The notes: a model not told the origin generated them from the sequence alone. A stretch of DNA of 64,000 nt from Belliella calami (GCF_022549695.1 NZ_JAKZGS010000003.1:1-64000), one strand, 5' to 3'; shown: positions 44,322-54,462, counted from the first letter of the stretch. Program-made: numbers and translations.

Positions 44322-45763
44322 TACCGCTTTTTCATAATCAAGACAGCCAATAGAATTACTGATACTGCCAACAATAAATTGATAAAGATGGAAAAATAGT
44401 ACTTATATCGCTGGTTTAAAAGTTTATTGTTCTCAACTTCAATCAAATCATAGATTCCACCCAGTCGTTGGTTGGAAATGGCTTGGTTTACCTTAGATTC
44501 TCCTGTGATATTCAATATCGCTTTTGGACGGAGAGTATCATACTTTGCTAGATTTGGGTTGAAATAGATCCATTCAAAATGATCCGACAGTGCAACCTCT
44601 CCAGGTTCATTGACAGTAAGGTAATAGCTGAATTCTTTTATACCCGTGACTTTCCCCATTCCCCGATTGACTTGTTGCCTTACATTTGGATCGTAAGTGT
44701 TCAGCTTCTGGATTTGATTTGTCTTAGGTTTGGAAATCGAGTTGACATTACCTTCTCCAGAAATCCCGAAGTTATAGGTAATTCCCTCGCCTGTTTCTGC
44801 ATTAAGCTCCTTGATATTTTCCCTCAATTGAAACACGCCCACACTCACTTCATTTCTCAGCGGATGTGGAGGTAAAGGTTTCACTTTAATTGATTTTGCT
44901 GCCGAATAAAAGGTTTTGAAATCTTCCTGCCTATTGCTTCCAAAGAATGTCGGGTTTTTGGCAACTTTATATTTGATCATTTCCCATCCTATCGAAGGTA
45001 TGATGATTTCTCCTTCCGAAAATGGAAAGAATGTAGCTTCATAAACCTTGTATTTCACCCAATTTTCACCATTTATAGAAACTCTTTCTGGCTGAATACT
45101 GGTGATATTGAAGTTTTCTTCCCACGCATTACCTGGCTTGAGTTTCTTAAGAATTCCATCCAACTGTCTACCTGGTTCATGCCAACTGAAAGGAGCTTGA
45201 TTTGCCTCTGCCATATAAAACGCCAAACTGACATTCACACCTTCACCAATAAATACTTCTGGCTTATCCACAGAAGTCGCAAAAAATGCTTCATCATCTA
45301 TCTCGATAAATTCGGGCTCTTCGCGAGATTTTCCAAACATTTCATCAAATGGATCAAATGCATTGCTTTGTCTTTGTGCTGATCGCGCATCGACTACACT
45401 AACCTTTTTTCCCGAAGAAGAATAATTGTCCCCGTTGATTTTGACTGTAAAATCAGGAACTTGAAAATCACCTTTTCGACTCGGTCTATAGTATTGGATA
45501 ATGCTATTTGTACTGCTCATCTGTCCATTGATGATATTCATGGAAGAGGATTGGGAAATACCTTGTTTTTGAAATCCAACGATCTCTGGAAACTGGTCGT
45601 AGGATTTGATTTTATCATCCGAAATCGTTACCTTAATAGTGAAGTTTTCATTTAAGGCTATTTCACTGGGACCAAGTTCAATTTTCACTTCCTGAGCTTG
45701 AAGGCTTGCACAGATAAAGCTTAAAGTAAATACCAAAACCCAAGTGACCGTCGTTCTAATCAT
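44321..45763 (-). CDS. batD: BatD-family membrane protein
   Basis: This 480-residue protein has a signal peptide (about 1-23, ending SLQAQ), repeated Ig-like beta domains and a C-terminal membrane helix at about 455-475 followed by MKKR. It matches the BatD ('oxygen tolerance') family, usually encoded with batA/B/C/E von Willebrand genes; none of these is here, so this is an orphan copy. It leads the operon batD-aroC-symporter. The family role in Bacteroides aerotolerance is known only by genetics. Regions like [13 protein letters not shown] and SGEGN fit the family. Confidence 0.85.
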   Translation of the reverse strand: MIRTTVTWVLVFTLSFICASLQAQEVKIELGPSEIALNENFTIKVTISDDKIKSYDQFPEIVGFQKQGISQSSSMNIINGQMSSTNSIIQYYRPSRKGDFQVPDFTVKINGDNYSSSGKKVSVVDARSAQRQSNAFDPFDEMFGKSREEPEFIEIDDEAFFATSVDKPEVFIGEGVNVSLAFYMAEANQAPFSWHEPGRQLDGILKKLKPGNAWEENFNITSIQPERVSINGENWVKYKVYEATFFPFSEGEIIIPSIGWEMIKYKVAKNPTFFGSNRQEDFKTFYSAAKSIKVKPLPPHPLRNEVSVGVFQLRENIKELNAETGEGITYNFGISGEGNVNSISKPKTNQIQKLNTYDPNVRQQVNRGMGKVTGIKEFSYYLTVNEPGEVALSDHFEWIYFNPNLAKYDTLRPKAILNITGESKVNQAISNQRLGGIYDLIEVENNKLLNQRYKYYFSIFINLLLAVSVILLAVLIMKKR

Positions 45764-45776
45764 AAGTTGTTCGTTT

Positions 45777-45784
45777 CAAATATA
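45777..45784 (-). promoter_or_regulatory. Candidate -7 box of the batD operon
   Basis: TATATTTG on the minus strand, 14 bp before the batD ATG, matches TAnnTTTG. A -33 TTTG is not found at the right distance. Confidence 0.42.
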
Positions 45785-45880
45785 AGCGCAAATTAACTTT
45801 ATATTTTAAACGCAACAAACGATTAGTAGTATCGTATCAGTATAAAAATTGTTTCTGTTTAACCTAATACATTTTGAGCC

Positions 45881-46072
45881 ATGCTAGAATACGTTAAGAC
45901 TATCTTATTGAAAGTGAGTTTTGACAAAGCGCTCTTCGAAAAAGAGCTGAGAAAAAGCCTTAACCTGATCCTACCAGCAGAGATCAGCGAATTTAGGGCC
46001 TGGTGTTACAGGACATTTTCCCGTAACTACGAACCAGTTTTAAATAAATATTTTGTCAAACTCGCAGGTTGA
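45881..46072 (+). CDS. 63-residue conserved small protein
   Basis: A compact 63-residue protein, helical throughout, with MLEYVKTILLKVSFDKALFEK at the start and aromatic residues in RAWCYRTFSRNYEP. It has a clean start, sensible amino acid composition and a strong terminator 8 bp after its stop. I recall similar short proteins in Cytophagales but no function. It could be an interaction partner or regulator; nothing more can be said. Confidence 0.75.
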   Translation: MLEYVKTILLKVSFDKALFEKELRKSLNLILPAEISEFRAWCYRTFSRNYEPVLNKYFVKLAG

Positions 46073-46080
46073 AAACCCAC

Positions 46081-46107
46081 AAAGGCTCTGAAAAGAGCCT
46101 TTTTTTT
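46081..46107. terminator. Terminator between the 63-residue protein gene and queG
   Basis: AAAGGCTCT and AGAGCCTTT pair with a 4-base loop (GAAA), followed by further T on the plus strand. It ends the small gene and, through the A-rich left side, may also serve the convergent queG. Confidence 0.88.
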
Positions 46108-46111
46108 GCTT

Positions 46112-47053
46112 TTACTTCTTCACAAAAGAAATATTCCTCGCCAAACCTTCCAATTTGGTCCTCTTTACAGCTGATTTTTGAAAAACTTTATTGAAAGTTT
46201 CTTGAGTTATTTCTTCCCAATCTTTTGCAGAGAATTCTTCCAACTCTGGATGGGTCAAAAATGCGGGCTCCTCATGTGGTTTGGAAAATCTATTCCAAGG
46301 GCATACATCTTGACAGATATCACATCCAAAAACCCAATTTTCAAATTTACCCTTCACTTCTGTGGGGATTTGATCCTTGAGCTCAATTGTGAAATATGAA
46401 ATACACTTTGATCCATCCACTACACCGGGTTGGACTATGGCATCTGTGGGACAAGCGTCAATACATTTTGTACAGGTTCCACAATAATCTTTTGTCATCG
46501 GAGTATCTGGGCTAACTTCCAAGTCAATGATCAATTCTGCCAAAAAGAAAAAACTTCCCATTTGACGGTTGAGCAAAAGGCTGTTTTTTCCTGTCCATCC
46601 CAAACCGGATTTTTGTGCCCATTGTCTTTCCATTACTGGCGCAGAATCTACGAAAGCCCTTCCGCCAATTTCTCCTATTTCTTCGTTTAGTTTTTGGAGA
46701 AAATCTCTCAACTTGTCTTTGATCACAAAATGATAATCTTTGCCATAAGCATATTTTGCGATTTTGTAATCTTGGGGATCTTCACTCAGTTTTTTTTCTG
46801 GATAATAGTTGTAAATCAAGCTTACCACAGTTTTTGCCCCATCAACCAGCTTGGTTGGATCAAGCCTTTTGTCAAAATTGTTTGCCAAATAACCCATTTG
46901 GCCATGATAATTTTGATTGAGCCAATTCTCAAGTCTTGGCGCTTCCTCTTCCAAAAATCCAGCCTTTGAAATACCACAAAAGTCAAAGCCCAGGTTTTTG
47001 GCCTGGGTTTTTATAATTTGGGCATATTTATCTTTGGAATATAGTAAACTCAT
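46112..47053 (-). CDS. queG: Epoxyqueuosine reductase
   Basis: This 313-residue cobalamin-dependent iron-sulfur enzyme makes queuosine in tRNA from epoxyqueuosine. Two [4Fe-4S] motifs are visible, [12 protein letters not shown] at about 194-205 and [10 protein letters not shown] at about 248-257, together with the conserved [17 protein letters not shown] segment and DSAPVMER (Asp as acid catalyst). Length is shorter than the E. coli protein (lacking the C-terminal HEAT-like extension), as in many Bacteroidota. It is transcribed alone, convergent with the 63-residue gene. Confidence 0.95.
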   Translation of the reverse strand: MSLLYSKDKYAQIIKTQAKNLGFDFCGISKAGFLEEEAPRLENWLNQNYHGQMGYLANNFDKRLDPTKLVDGAKTVVSLIYNYYPEKKLSEDPQDYKIAKYAYGKDYHFVIKDKLRDFLQKLNEEIGEIGGRAFVDSAPVMERQWAQKSGLGWTGKNSLLLNRQMGSFFFLAELIIDLEVSPDTPMTKDYCGTCTKCIDACPTDAIVQPGVVDGSKCISYFTIELKDQIPTEVKGKFENWVFGCDICQDVCPWNRFSKPHEEPAFLTHPELEEFSAKDWEEITQETFNKVFQKSAVKRTKLEGLARNISFVKK

Positions 47054-47222
47054 TTAATTTTATGTGATGATTATACGCTATTACACAAGTGAATGAATTT
47101 TACAAGATTTAAACATCACTTTAAGACCAATATCTATGAATATCGAATATCAATTAATATCTGGATTTTAAATATCCCTTTTCTATATACTTAATGGTGT
47201 CATTGCTGACATAAATTTTTTA

Positions 47223-48257
47223 TTAAGAAAATAAGCTTCCGGTTTCACTTCCAAAATTCGGTTTGATTTTGAGATGCTTATAGGCCAATTCTGTAGCCAT
47301 CCTACCTCTTGCAGTACGTTTGAGATAGCCTTCTTGAATTAAAAACGGTTCATAAACCTCTTCGATAGTCTCCGCTTCTTCACCACAAGCAGTAGCTATG
47401 GTGCTTAATCCTACAGGACCACCTTTGAACTTTTCTATGATGGTCATCAGGATTCTGTTGTCCATTTCATCTAGACCATTCTCATCTACATCGAGTGCAT
47501 TCAGTGCGAACTTTGCGATTTCCAAGGTAATGGTTCCATTGCCTTTGATTTCAGCAAAGTCACGGGTTCTCCGAAGAAGCATGTTTGCGATTCTAGGCGT
47601 ACCACGGCTCCTTCTTGCTATTTCAAAGGCCGCAATTTCATCTATGGGTGTTTGAAGAATACTAGCCGACCTGATCACAATGTCAGTCAATAACTTTGCA
47701 TCATAGTATTCCAAACGGGAATTAATACCAAACCTTGCCCTCAAAGGTGAAGTGAGCAAACCTGATCTGGTCGTAGCTCCAATCAGGGTAAATGGACTCA
47801 AAGAAATCTGCACCGAACGGGCATTTGGGCCAGAATCCAACATGATATCGATCCTGAAATCCTCCATAGCGGAGTACAAATATTCCTCAACAATAGGATT
47901 GAGTCTATGAATTTCATCAATAAAAAGCACATCTCCCTCTTCAAGATTGGTCAATAGACCTGCCAAATCAGAAGGCTTATCCAAAACAGGCCCAGAAGTG
48001 ATTTTAATACCTGCCTGAAGTTCATTTGCTATAATATTACTCAAGGTAGTTTTTCCCAAGCCAGGAGGGCCGTGCAGCAATACATGATCAAGTGGCTCCT
48101 GTCTCCTCTTTGCGGCCAACACGAAGATTTTCAGGTTTTCAACAATTTTATGCTGACCAGTGAAGTCATCAAAACTCAGAGGTCGGAGTGCTTTTTCAAT
48201 CTCTTTGTCCTTTGGACTCAAATGTTCATCATCTCCACTTAAATAATCTTCTCTCAT
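47223..48257 (-). CDS. ruvB: Holliday junction branch migration ATPase RuvB
   Basis: This 344-residue AAA+ motor drives branch migration with RuvA. Walker [12 protein letters not shown] at about residues 60-70, Walker [10 protein letters not shown], sensor motif GATTRSGLL and arginine-finger region TSPLRARFG are present, and the C-terminal winged helix ends in [11 protein letters not shown]. The start at [10 protein letters not shown] (48257) is chosen because the in-frame extension to 48371 contains the promoter-like TATCTTTG at 48278-48285 and no family sequence. No ruvA or ruvC is in the window. Confidence 0.97.
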   Translation of the reverse strand: MREDYLSGDDEHLSPKDKEIEKALRPLSFDDFTGQHKIVENLKIFVLAAKRRQEPLDHVLLHGPPGLGKTTLSNIIANELQAGIKITSGPVLDKPSDLAGLLTNLEEGDVLFIDEIHRLNPIVEEYLYSAMEDFRIDIMLDSGPNARSVQISLSPFTLIGATTRSGLLTSPLRARFGINSRLEYYDAKLLTDIVIRSASILQTPIDEIAAFEIARRSRGTPRIANMLLRRTRDFAEIKGNGTITLEIAKFALNALDVDENGLDEMDNRILMTIIEKFKGGPVGLSTIATACGEEAETIEEVYEPFLIQEGYLKRTARGRMATELAYKHLKIKPNFGSETGSLFS

Positions 48258-48277
48258 GTTCTTAAATTCAATAGGTA

Positions 48278-48285
48278 CAAAGATA
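48278..48285 (-). promoter_or_regulatory. Candidate -7 box of ruvB
   Basis: TATCTTTG on the minus strand, 21 bp before the chosen ruvB ATG. It falls inside an upstream in-frame extension of the gene, supporting the shorter start. A TTTG 16 bp upstream is somewhat too close for the usual spacing. Confidence 0.5.
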
Positions 48286-48415
48286 GAAAAATCAAGCAAG
48301 GCAAAAAGATAAATGATTTTCCATCTACCACTGTGCAATATTATTGCAACTGATAACAGGTTCAGACCCATAATTCAAAAATTAGACTTAAATTCGCAAA
48401 AAAATATTAGCCCCT

Positions 48416-49477
48416 ATGCGTAGCAATGCGAATAAAAATATAATTTATTCAATCATCCTCTTCCTTTTGGTAGCAATTGTCTATCTGTATCGTGAAAGCA
48501 AACAAAAGCCAGCTGAAAAAGTAGTAGAACCTACTTCTGAAAAAGTAGTGCTTTCTGGAAACACAATGGGGACCAGCTACAGAATCGTCTATCTGGATAA
48601 AGAATCGCGTGATTTCAAGGCAGAAATTGACTCTATTCTAGTTGATTTCAATCAATCATTGTCCACATACATTTCAGATTCCGAACTCAGTACTTTCAAC
48701 AATTCTGACACTTTACTCTTTAGGACAACATATTTCCCTGAAATATTGAAAGTAAGCAAGGAAGTTTTCGACCAGACAAATGGTGCTTTTGACCCAACTG
48801 TAGGCCGAATGGTAAACCTTTGGGGATTTGGACCTGGAGGTCCTCAGCTCAAAGACAGTGTAAACATAGACGCAATGTTAAATTTGGTCGATTTTTCAGC
48901 GATACAATTTGATGAAAAGAAAGTCTGGAAAATGAAGCCAGGTATGTATTTGGATTTTTCGGCTATTGCAAAAGGCTATGGGGTAGATGTCGTAGCAGAT
49001 TACCTCTCAGGACAAGGTGTACAAAATATGCTGGTAGAAATCGGAGGTGAATTGGTTGCCAAAGGTGTGAATGATGAAGGAGAGCTTTGGAAAGTGGGGA
49101 TCAATAGACCTGAAGAAGGTGGAAACCCTAGTGAATTATACAGCATCGTAGCTTTGAAAAACCAAGGCATGGCTACTTCTGGAAACTACAGAAATTACTA
49201 TGACCTGGACGGCAAAAAGATTTCCCATACCATTGATCCAAAAACAGGAAGACCAGTGAGGCATGGACTCTTGAGTGCAACTGTATTGGCTGCCAACTGT
49301 ATGTATGCAGATGCAATCGCTACATCTTTGATGGTCATGGGTACAGAGAAAGCAATTGAATTGCAAAAAAATTCCGATTTTGAAGTTTTCCTAATTTATA
49401 GTGATGAGGAAGGAAATACCCTATCTTACGCAAGTGAAGGTCTCAAGCCTTATTTATCTTTTACAGTCCCAGAATAA
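48416..49477 (+). CDS. apbE: FAD:protein FMN transferase ApbE
   Basis: This 353-residue exported enzyme has an N-terminal membrane anchor (about 10-26). Its motifs are MGTSYRIVY, GAFDPTVGRMVNLWGFG, DFSAIAKGYGVDVV, VEIGGEL, SHTIDPKTGRPV and YADAIATSL with the Mg-binding Asp/Thr. It transfers FMN from FAD to a Thr of periplasmic-facing proteins such as NqrB/NqrC or RnfG/D. Such genes often stand beside nqr clusters; none is in this window. It starts 158 bp from ruvB in the opposite direction. Confidence 0.95.
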   Translation: MRSNANKNIIYSIILFLLVAIVYLYRESKQKPAEKVVEPTSEKVVLSGNTMGTSYRIVYLDKESRDFKAEIDSILVDFNQSLSTYISDSELSTFNNSDTLLFRTTYFPEILKVSKEVFDQTNGAFDPTVGRMVNLWGFGPGGPQLKDSVNIDAMLNLVDFSAIQFDEKKVWKMKPGMYLDFSAIAKGYGVDVVADYLSGQGVQNMLVEIGGELVAKGVNDEGELWKVGINRPEEGGNPSELYSIVALKNQGMATSGNYRNYYDLDGKKISHTIDPKTGRPVRHGLLSATVLAANCMYADAIATSLMVMGTEKAIELQKNSDFEVFLIYSDEEGNTLSYASEGLKPYLSFTVPE

Positions 49478-49507
49478 TATTCAAACCAGTTCTCAGTTTA
49501 ATTCGAC

Positions 49508-50281
49508 ATGTTAGTAAACTTCCTTTTGTTATTCTTCACCGCCTTGATAGCTGGTAGTCTTGCGTATTTTATTCCTAGTTGGCAAGAAAGATACTTCAAA
49601 CTAATCTTGGTATTCGCAGGTTCGTATTTATTTGCAATCACAGTGCTACACATTCTTCCTGAGCTATTTGTAGGAACAGAAGATGCTACAAAAATGGGCT
49701 TGTACATTCTTTTGGGCTTTTTACTTCAGCAGGTTTTGGAGTTGTTTTCCTCTGGAGTAGAGCATGGTCATATTCACCATCATGGCCATCACCATGGAAT
49801 AGAATCTGGGGTTTGGACATTGATGATTGGGTTGTTTTTACACGCCTTTTTGGAAGGCACATTACTTTCCCATGACGGAATGCTCGTAGCACATGACCAT
49901 GGAGCCCATGAAGGCCACCACCATCATCATCACGGAAGCAACAATTTGATGTTTGGAATTATGCTCCACAAAGGACCTGAAGCATTTGCACTAGTGGCAG
50001 TGTTGATGAGTGCTTTGAAGAAGCGATGGGTATTTGTACTATTGGTGATATTTGCACTAGCATCTCCGCTAGGAATGATGCTAAGTTCTGCTTTGTTTGA
50101 TCAAGAATTGATTGGAAGAGGAGCTTTGAATGTCTTTTATGGGATGGTAGCAGGAGGATTTTTACACATTTCCACGACGATTTTCTTTGAAAGCAGTCCT
50201 GACCACAAATTTCATCTAAATAAAGTATTTATTAGCATTCTTGCATTTGCTTTAGCAATTTCGTTTGAGTTCTTATCTTAG
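49508..50281 (+). CDS. ZIP-family metal transporter with His-rich loops
   Basis: A 257-residue membrane protein with about eight helices of the ZIP type. The metal-site helices carry HAFLEGTLL and GIMLHKGPEAFAL, matching ZIP motifs in helices 4 and 5. Two loops are exceptionally rich in His (HGHIHHHGHHHG near residue 85; HDHGAHEGHHHHHHG near 130). It should import zinc (perhaps also iron or manganese) into the cytoplasm. It starts 30 bp after apbE on the same strand, so co-transcription is possible. It complements the CobW operon and the Fur-family gene. Confidence 0.92.
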   Translation: MLVNFLLLFFTALIAGSLAYFIPSWQERYFKLILVFAGSYLFAITVLHILPELFVGTEDATKMGLYILLGFLLQQVLELFSSGVEHGHIHHHGHHHGIESGVWTLMIGLFLHAFLEGTLLSHDGMLVAHDHGAHEGHHHHHHGSNNLMFGIMLHKGPEAFALVAVLMSALKKRWVFVLLVIFALASPLGMMLSSALFDQELIGRGALNVFYGMVAGGFLHISTTIFFESSPDHKFHLNKVFISILAFALAISFEFLS

Positions 50282-50418
50282 TATTTTTAAGTTGGCATAA
50301 AGGATTAATTTCGGAATTAAATTTGGTTTGAATCTTTTGAATATCAATATAAACTTATATATTGCTAAAATATTATACTTTCGCTAAATTAGTATATTGA
50401 GTCCAAAATAGTTTTTTT

Positions 50419-50841
50419 ATGGAAAAGCCAATTTGTCCAAAATGTGATCACGTCAAGACTGTGAAAAGTGGCGTAGTTGGCGGCAGGCAAAGATTTAAGT
50501 GCAAAAAATGTGGATACCATTTTACAGTGAATAAGCTGGGTAAATCCATAGATAAGTACTACGTAATCAAAGCCCTTCAACTCTATATCGAGGGGGTTTC
50601 TTATCGAGAAATAGAAAGAATCTTAGGCGTCAGCCATGTTTCGGTAATGAACTGGGTCAAGCAATACAAAATCAAAGCACCAGAAAGCAATGATTACAGA
50701 CCTACCTACAGAGTCTTGAACCATACTGAATTAGTGAAATTTATGGCCAACAAGGAGAACTTATTGGATACAGGAATGCTGATAACCGAACTTGGGGATA
50801 AGTTTATGATCATCAAATGGGAGCGGTTCAAAAATCGATAA
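50419..50841 (+). CDS. InsA-like zinc-ribbon/HTH protein (transposase-derived regulator?)
   Basis: A 140-residue protein with a zinc ribbon CPKCDHVKTVKS...FKCKKCGYHF (Cys pairs at about 7/10 and 31/34) and a helix-turn-helix YREIERILGVSHVSVMNWVKQY at about 62-82. These two parts match the N-terminal InsA half of IS1/IS1595-type transposases. No catalytic DDE half follows and no terminal inverted repeats are seen. The 55-residue C-terminal part (ending FMIIKWERFKNR) is not transposase-like. It starts the acetate region, 137 bp before the outer-membrane gene. It is probably a DNA-binding regulator of that region (inference). Confidence 0.75.
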   Translation: MEKPICPKCDHVKTVKSGVVGGRQRFKCKKCGYHFTVNKLGKSIDKYYVIKALQLYIEGVSYREIERILGVSHVSVMNWVKQYKIKAPESNDYRPTYRVLNHTELVKFMANKENLLDTGMLITELGDKFMIIKWERFKNR

Positions 50842-50978
50842 ACCAAATTATATTATTTTTTCTATAATAAATTAACAAATATCTACATCTATTTTTTCAT
50901 TTCACGGGGAACTTTTCAACTTGGCCTACTCGCAATCAGAAATGTTGTGAGAAACCCAATAAGTAAACCCAAATAATC

Positions 50979-52430
50979 ATGAAAATCCAATTGACAATGT
51001 TTTCTATTGTATTTGTCATGGTCGCATCAAATAATTCAACCATTGCTCAAAACACTATTCCATCAATAGTAAATATGGGGAACAAAGCTGGGGATTTTGT
51101 AGACCATACATACAAACCACTCACTCTAAAGCTCAATGAAGATGGGTCCAAATACATTAGATTCCTATTTTGGAATCAAATGTGGGCGAGAGTTACAGAA
51201 AATAACCCAGGGACTCTTGATGTATCAGGTAACCCACAATCCACTTCTACAGACATTGGAATTCGAAGAGCAAGAGTTCTCGCTTATGCTGAAATTTCTC
51301 CACGTTTCCTTATTTTATCACATTGGGGAATAAACAATCAAACCTTCACAAATGGAGGAGTGCCTGGTGGAGGATTGACTGGAAACCCAGGGAATGTTCC
51401 CGTCATCATAGATCCTGAGACTGGAGTAGGTAGCGCATCTGGAATGTCAGCAAAGAAACCCCAACTTTTTTTTCACGATATCTGGACGGAATTCAAGATC
51501 ACCAATGAACTCCACGCAGGCATGGGGCTTCATTATTGGAATGGAATTTCTAGAATGTCGAGTCATAGCACTCTTAACTTTATGGCAATAGATGCACCGA
51601 TTTTCAATTGGCCATTGATCGAGTTAACAGATCAATTTGCTAGACAGTTTGGTTTCTATGCAAAAGGTCAAATAGCAAAATGGGATTATAGAATTGCTTT
51701 GAACAAACCTTTTTCGGTAGGTTCTGGTGGAAGGTATGAAGCAGCCACCAGCAGACCTGTAGCGGCAAATGTGGTCAATGACAATTGGGCAACTCAGGGA
51801 TACATAGCATATCAATTTCTCGAAAAAGAAAATAATAAACTTCCTTTTTTTGTCGGGTCCTATCTAGGTTCAAAAAAAGTATTCAATATTGGCGCAGGTT
51901 GGCATCATCACCCCGAGGCTACCAACTCGGTAACTGCAAACGGTGAAATCCAGAATCACGATATCAAACTGTTTGGCATAGACACATTTTTAGATTTGCC
52001 AATAAACAAAGCTTCAGGAACTGCATTGACTACCTATTCCGTCTTTTACCATTATGATTTTGGACCAAATTACATTCGAAATGTAGGTATCATGAATGTT
52101 GGTTTCGGATCAGGAGCTACTCAAAATGGCCCAGGAAATTCACAACCTATGATTGGTACGGGAAAAATTTATTATAATCAAACAGGATTTTTACTACCAA
52201 AAAACTGGCTTGGAGAAAAAGGAAGACTTCAACCATTTGCTGCAATTACCCACAAAAATTTCGAATATTATAATGAAGGAGCTTGGCAATATGATGCAGG
52301 TATGAATTATTACATCAATGCCCATCAAGCCAAACTCACTTTACAATATAGCCAAAGACCGATTTTTGAAAATTTCAACAAATCAGGCAACGCAGGTGAA
52401 TTTATCTTTCAAACACAAATATTCTTATAA
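50979..52430 (+). CDS. Outer-membrane beta-barrel protein (porin-like)
   Basis: A 483-residue exported protein: signal peptide about 1-23 (ending TIAQ), many amphipathic beta strands with alternating aromatic residues (for example FLFWNQMWARV) and a C-terminal strand ending in FIFQTQIFL typical of barrels inserted by BamA. No TonB box or plug domain is present, so it is a porin-like channel. It stands 12 bp before the DUF4212/symporter pair and so probably lets small organic acids such as acetate cross the outer membrane. Cargo is inference from place only. Confidence 0.78.
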   Translation: MKIQLTMFSIVFVMVASNNSTIAQNTIPSIVNMGNKAGDFVDHTYKPLTLKLNEDGSKYIRFLFWNQMWARVTENNPGTLDVSGNPQSTSTDIGIRRARVLAYAEISPRFLILSHWGINNQTFTNGGVPGGGLTGNPGNVPVIIDPETGVGSASGMSAKKPQLFFHDIWTEFKITNELHAGMGLHYWNGISRMSSHSTLNFMAIDAPIFNWPLIELTDQFARQFGFYAKGQIAKWDYRIALNKPFSVGSGGRYEAATSRPVAANVVNDNWATQGYIAYQFLEKENNKLPFFVGSYLGSKKVFNIGAGWHHHPEATNSVTANGEIQNHDIKLFGIDTFLDLPINKASGTALTTYSVFYHYDFGPNYIRNVGIMNVGFGSGATQNGPGNSQPMIGTGKIYYNQTGFLLPKNWLGEKGRLQPFAAITHKNFEYYNEGAWQYDAGMNYYINAHQAKLTLQYSQRPIFENFNKSGNAGEFIFQTQIFL

Positions 52431-52442
52431 AACCCAATAACC

Positions 52443-52706
52443 ATGTCAGAAAACAAATTTAGTAAAGAAGCCTATTGGAAAAAGAACCTCCGAATCTTGG
52501 GAGTACTTCTATTCATCTGGTTTATCGTATCATTTGGATGCGGAATATTATTCGTAGAACAACTCAATGAAATACGTCTTGGCGGTTTCAAGTTAGGGTT
52601 CTGGTTTGCCCAGCAAGGCTCCATTTATTCCTTTGTGATTTTGATTTTTGTGTATGTTGTGCGCATGAATCAGCTTGACAAGGAATTTGATGTAAATGAA
52701 GATTAA
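52443..52706 (+). CDS. DUF4212 small subunit of the symporter
   Basis: An 87-residue protein with two membrane helices (about 16-38 and 55-75) and the typical DUF4212 pattern YWKKNLRILGVLLFIWFIVS and RLGGFKLGFWFAQQGS. Genes of this family nearly always precede a VC_2705-type sodium/solute symporter and are thought to act as its small subunit. Here the symporter starts 20 bp downstream. Confidence 0.92.
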   Translation: MSENKFSKEAYWKKNLRILGVLLFIWFIVSFGCGILFVEQLNEIRLGGFKLGFWFAQQGSIYSFVILIFVYVVRMNQLDKEFDVNED

Positions 52707-52726
52707 TTTCAAATAGAAATCGCAAA

Positions 52727-54412
52727 ATGGATATTTTAACTTGGACATATATACTTGTAGGTGCATCATTTGCACTCTACATTGGAATTGCGATCTACAC
52801 AAGAGCTGGATCTACAAAAGAATTCTACACAGCAGGTGGAGGCGTATCTCCCCTAGCCAATGGAATGGCAACAGCCGCAGACTGGATGTCGGCAGCATCA
52901 TTTATTTCTATGGCTGGAATTATTGCCTTTTCGGGATATGATGGATCTGTATATCTTATGGGCTGGACCGGAGGCTATGTACTTTTGGCTTTATTGCTCG
53001 CTCCCTATTTGAGAAAGTTTGGCAAATTTACTGTCCCTGATTTCGTCGGAGACAGGTACTATTCCAATAAGGCACGTGTGGTTGCTGTAATTTGTGCACT
53101 ATTCATCTCATTCACTTATGTGGCTGGACAAATGAGAGGTGTTGGAATCGTATTCTCACGCTATTTAGAAGTCGATATCAATACGGGGGTATTCATTGGG
53201 ATGTGTATAGTATTTTTCTATGCAGTATTAGGTGGTATGAAAGGCATTACCTACACCCAAGTCGCCCAATATTGTGTTCTGATTTTCGCCTTTATGGTAC
53301 CTGCCATTTTTGTTTCCATGCAGCTGACAGGCAATCCCATTCCTCAATTGGGTATGGGAGGAACAGTAGCTGATGGTACTTACTTATTGGACAAGCTTGA
53401 TGGTGTGTTGGGAGATTTGGGATTTGCTGAATACACTTCTGGTAGAAAAGGAATGGCTGACATCTTTGCGATTACTTTAGCTCTGATGGTAGGGACAGCA
53501 GGCCTACCGCACGTTATTGTGCGATTTTTCACTGTTCCTAGGGTAAAAGATGCCAGACTCTCTGCGGGATATGCGTTGGTTTTTATCGCGATTTTATACA
53601 CCACCGCACCAGCTGTAGCAGTGTTTGGAATCTACAATGCCATAGAAACAGTCGCAGACAAACCTGTGGATGATTTACCTGTATGGGTAGAAAACTGGGG
53701 AAAAACCAATCTGATCACTGTGAATGATAAAAATGGAGATGGTATTGTTCAATATTCTGCAAATCCAGAAACCAATGAGTTAAATATTGACAAAGACATT
53801 ATGGTTTTGGCAAGTCCAGAGATCGCAAATCTTCCAAATTGGGTGATTGGCTTGGTGGCAGCCGGTGGAATGGCAGCAGCATTATCCACTGCAGCAGGAC
53901 TTTTATTGGTAATTTCCACCTCCGTTTCCCGTGATTTGTTTAGGACATTCAAACCAAATATGACAGAAAAAAGAGAACTTTTGATCGCTAGAATTTCGGC
54001 AGCAGGAGCGGTAGTTTTAGCTGGATACTTTGGTGTCAAACCTCCAGGATTTGTAGCTGAAGTTGTTGCCTTTGCTTTTGGTTTGGCGGCAGCATCCTTT
54101 TTTCCAGTGATCATTATGGGGATTTTCTCCACGAGAATGAACAAGGAAGGGGCAATAGCAGGAATGCTCTCTGGACTGATCTTCACGATAGGCTATATAT
54201 CCTATTTCAAATTTATCAACCCTGAGTTGAATAGCATAGACAACTGGCTATTTGGCATTTCTCCTGAAGGAATAGGCTCTATAGGCATGTTGATCAATTT
54301 CATAGTATGTTTTGCAGTTTCAAAAGCAACTCCAGCTCCTCCGCAGCATGTTCAAGACATGATTCAAGAAATCAGAATCCCTCGCGGTGCAGGCAAAGCA
54401 CATGATCATTAA
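52727..54412 (+). CDS. Cation/acetate-type sodium:solute symporter (VC_2705 subfamily)
   Basis: This 561-residue permease has about thirteen membrane helices. The SSS-family signature includes GGGVSPLANGMATAADWMSAA near the N-terminus, TVPDFVGDRYYS, and GLPHVIVRFFTVP. One loop at about residues 333-345 has a DKNGDG sequence like a calcium-binding loop but without the last Glu. It imports acetate or related short acids with Na+. Acs, the enzyme that activates acetate, is encoded about 3.4 kb downstream. The gene is closed by a terminator at 54418. Confidence 0.92.
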   Translation: MDILTWTYILVGASFALYIGIAIYTRAGSTKEFYTAGGGVSPLANGMATAADWMSAASFISMAGIIAFSGYDGSVYLMGWTGGYVLLALLLAPYLRKFGKFTVPDFVGDRYYSNKARVVAVICALFISFTYVAGQMRGVGIVFSRYLEVDINTGVFIGMCIVFFYAVLGGMKGITYTQVAQYCVLIFAFMVPAIFVSMQLTGNPIPQLGMGGTVADGTYLLDKLDGVLGDLGFAEYTSGRKGMADIFAITLALMVGTAGLPHVIVRFFTVPRVKDARLSAGYALVFIAILYTTAPAVAVFGIYNAIETVADKPVDDLPVWVENWGKTNLITVNDKNGDGIVQYSANPETNELNIDKDIMVLASPEIANLPNWVIGLVAAGGMAAALSTAAGLLLVISTSVSRDLFRTFKPNMTEKRELLIARISAAGAVVLAGYFGVKPPGFVAEVVAFAFGLAAASFFPVIIMGIFSTRMNKEGAIAGMLSGLIFTIGYISYFKFINPELNSIDNWLFGISPEGIGSIGMLINFIVCFAVSKATPAPPQHVQDMIQEIRIPRGAGKAHDH

Positions 54413-54417
54413 TCTTA

Positions 54418-54462
54418 AAAAAGAGGAAACTCCATTGATTCAATCTTGGGGTTTCCTTTTAT
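54418..54462 (+). terminator. Terminator after the acetate symporter
   Basis: AAAAGAGGAAAC-T-CC and GG-G-GTTTCC-TTTT pair around a loop of about 16 bases and end in a T-rich tail. It splits the transport genes from the sensor genes. Confidence 0.75.

Noticed and set aside
48258-48371. N-terminal 38-residue extension of RuvB
   Set aside because: It has no RuvB family sequence and contains a promoter-like TATCTTTG; the start at 48257 fits the family.
50419-50841. Intact IS1-type insertion sequence
   Set aside because: Only the InsA-like DNA-binding half is present; there is no DDE half, no terminal inverted repeats and no target duplication.
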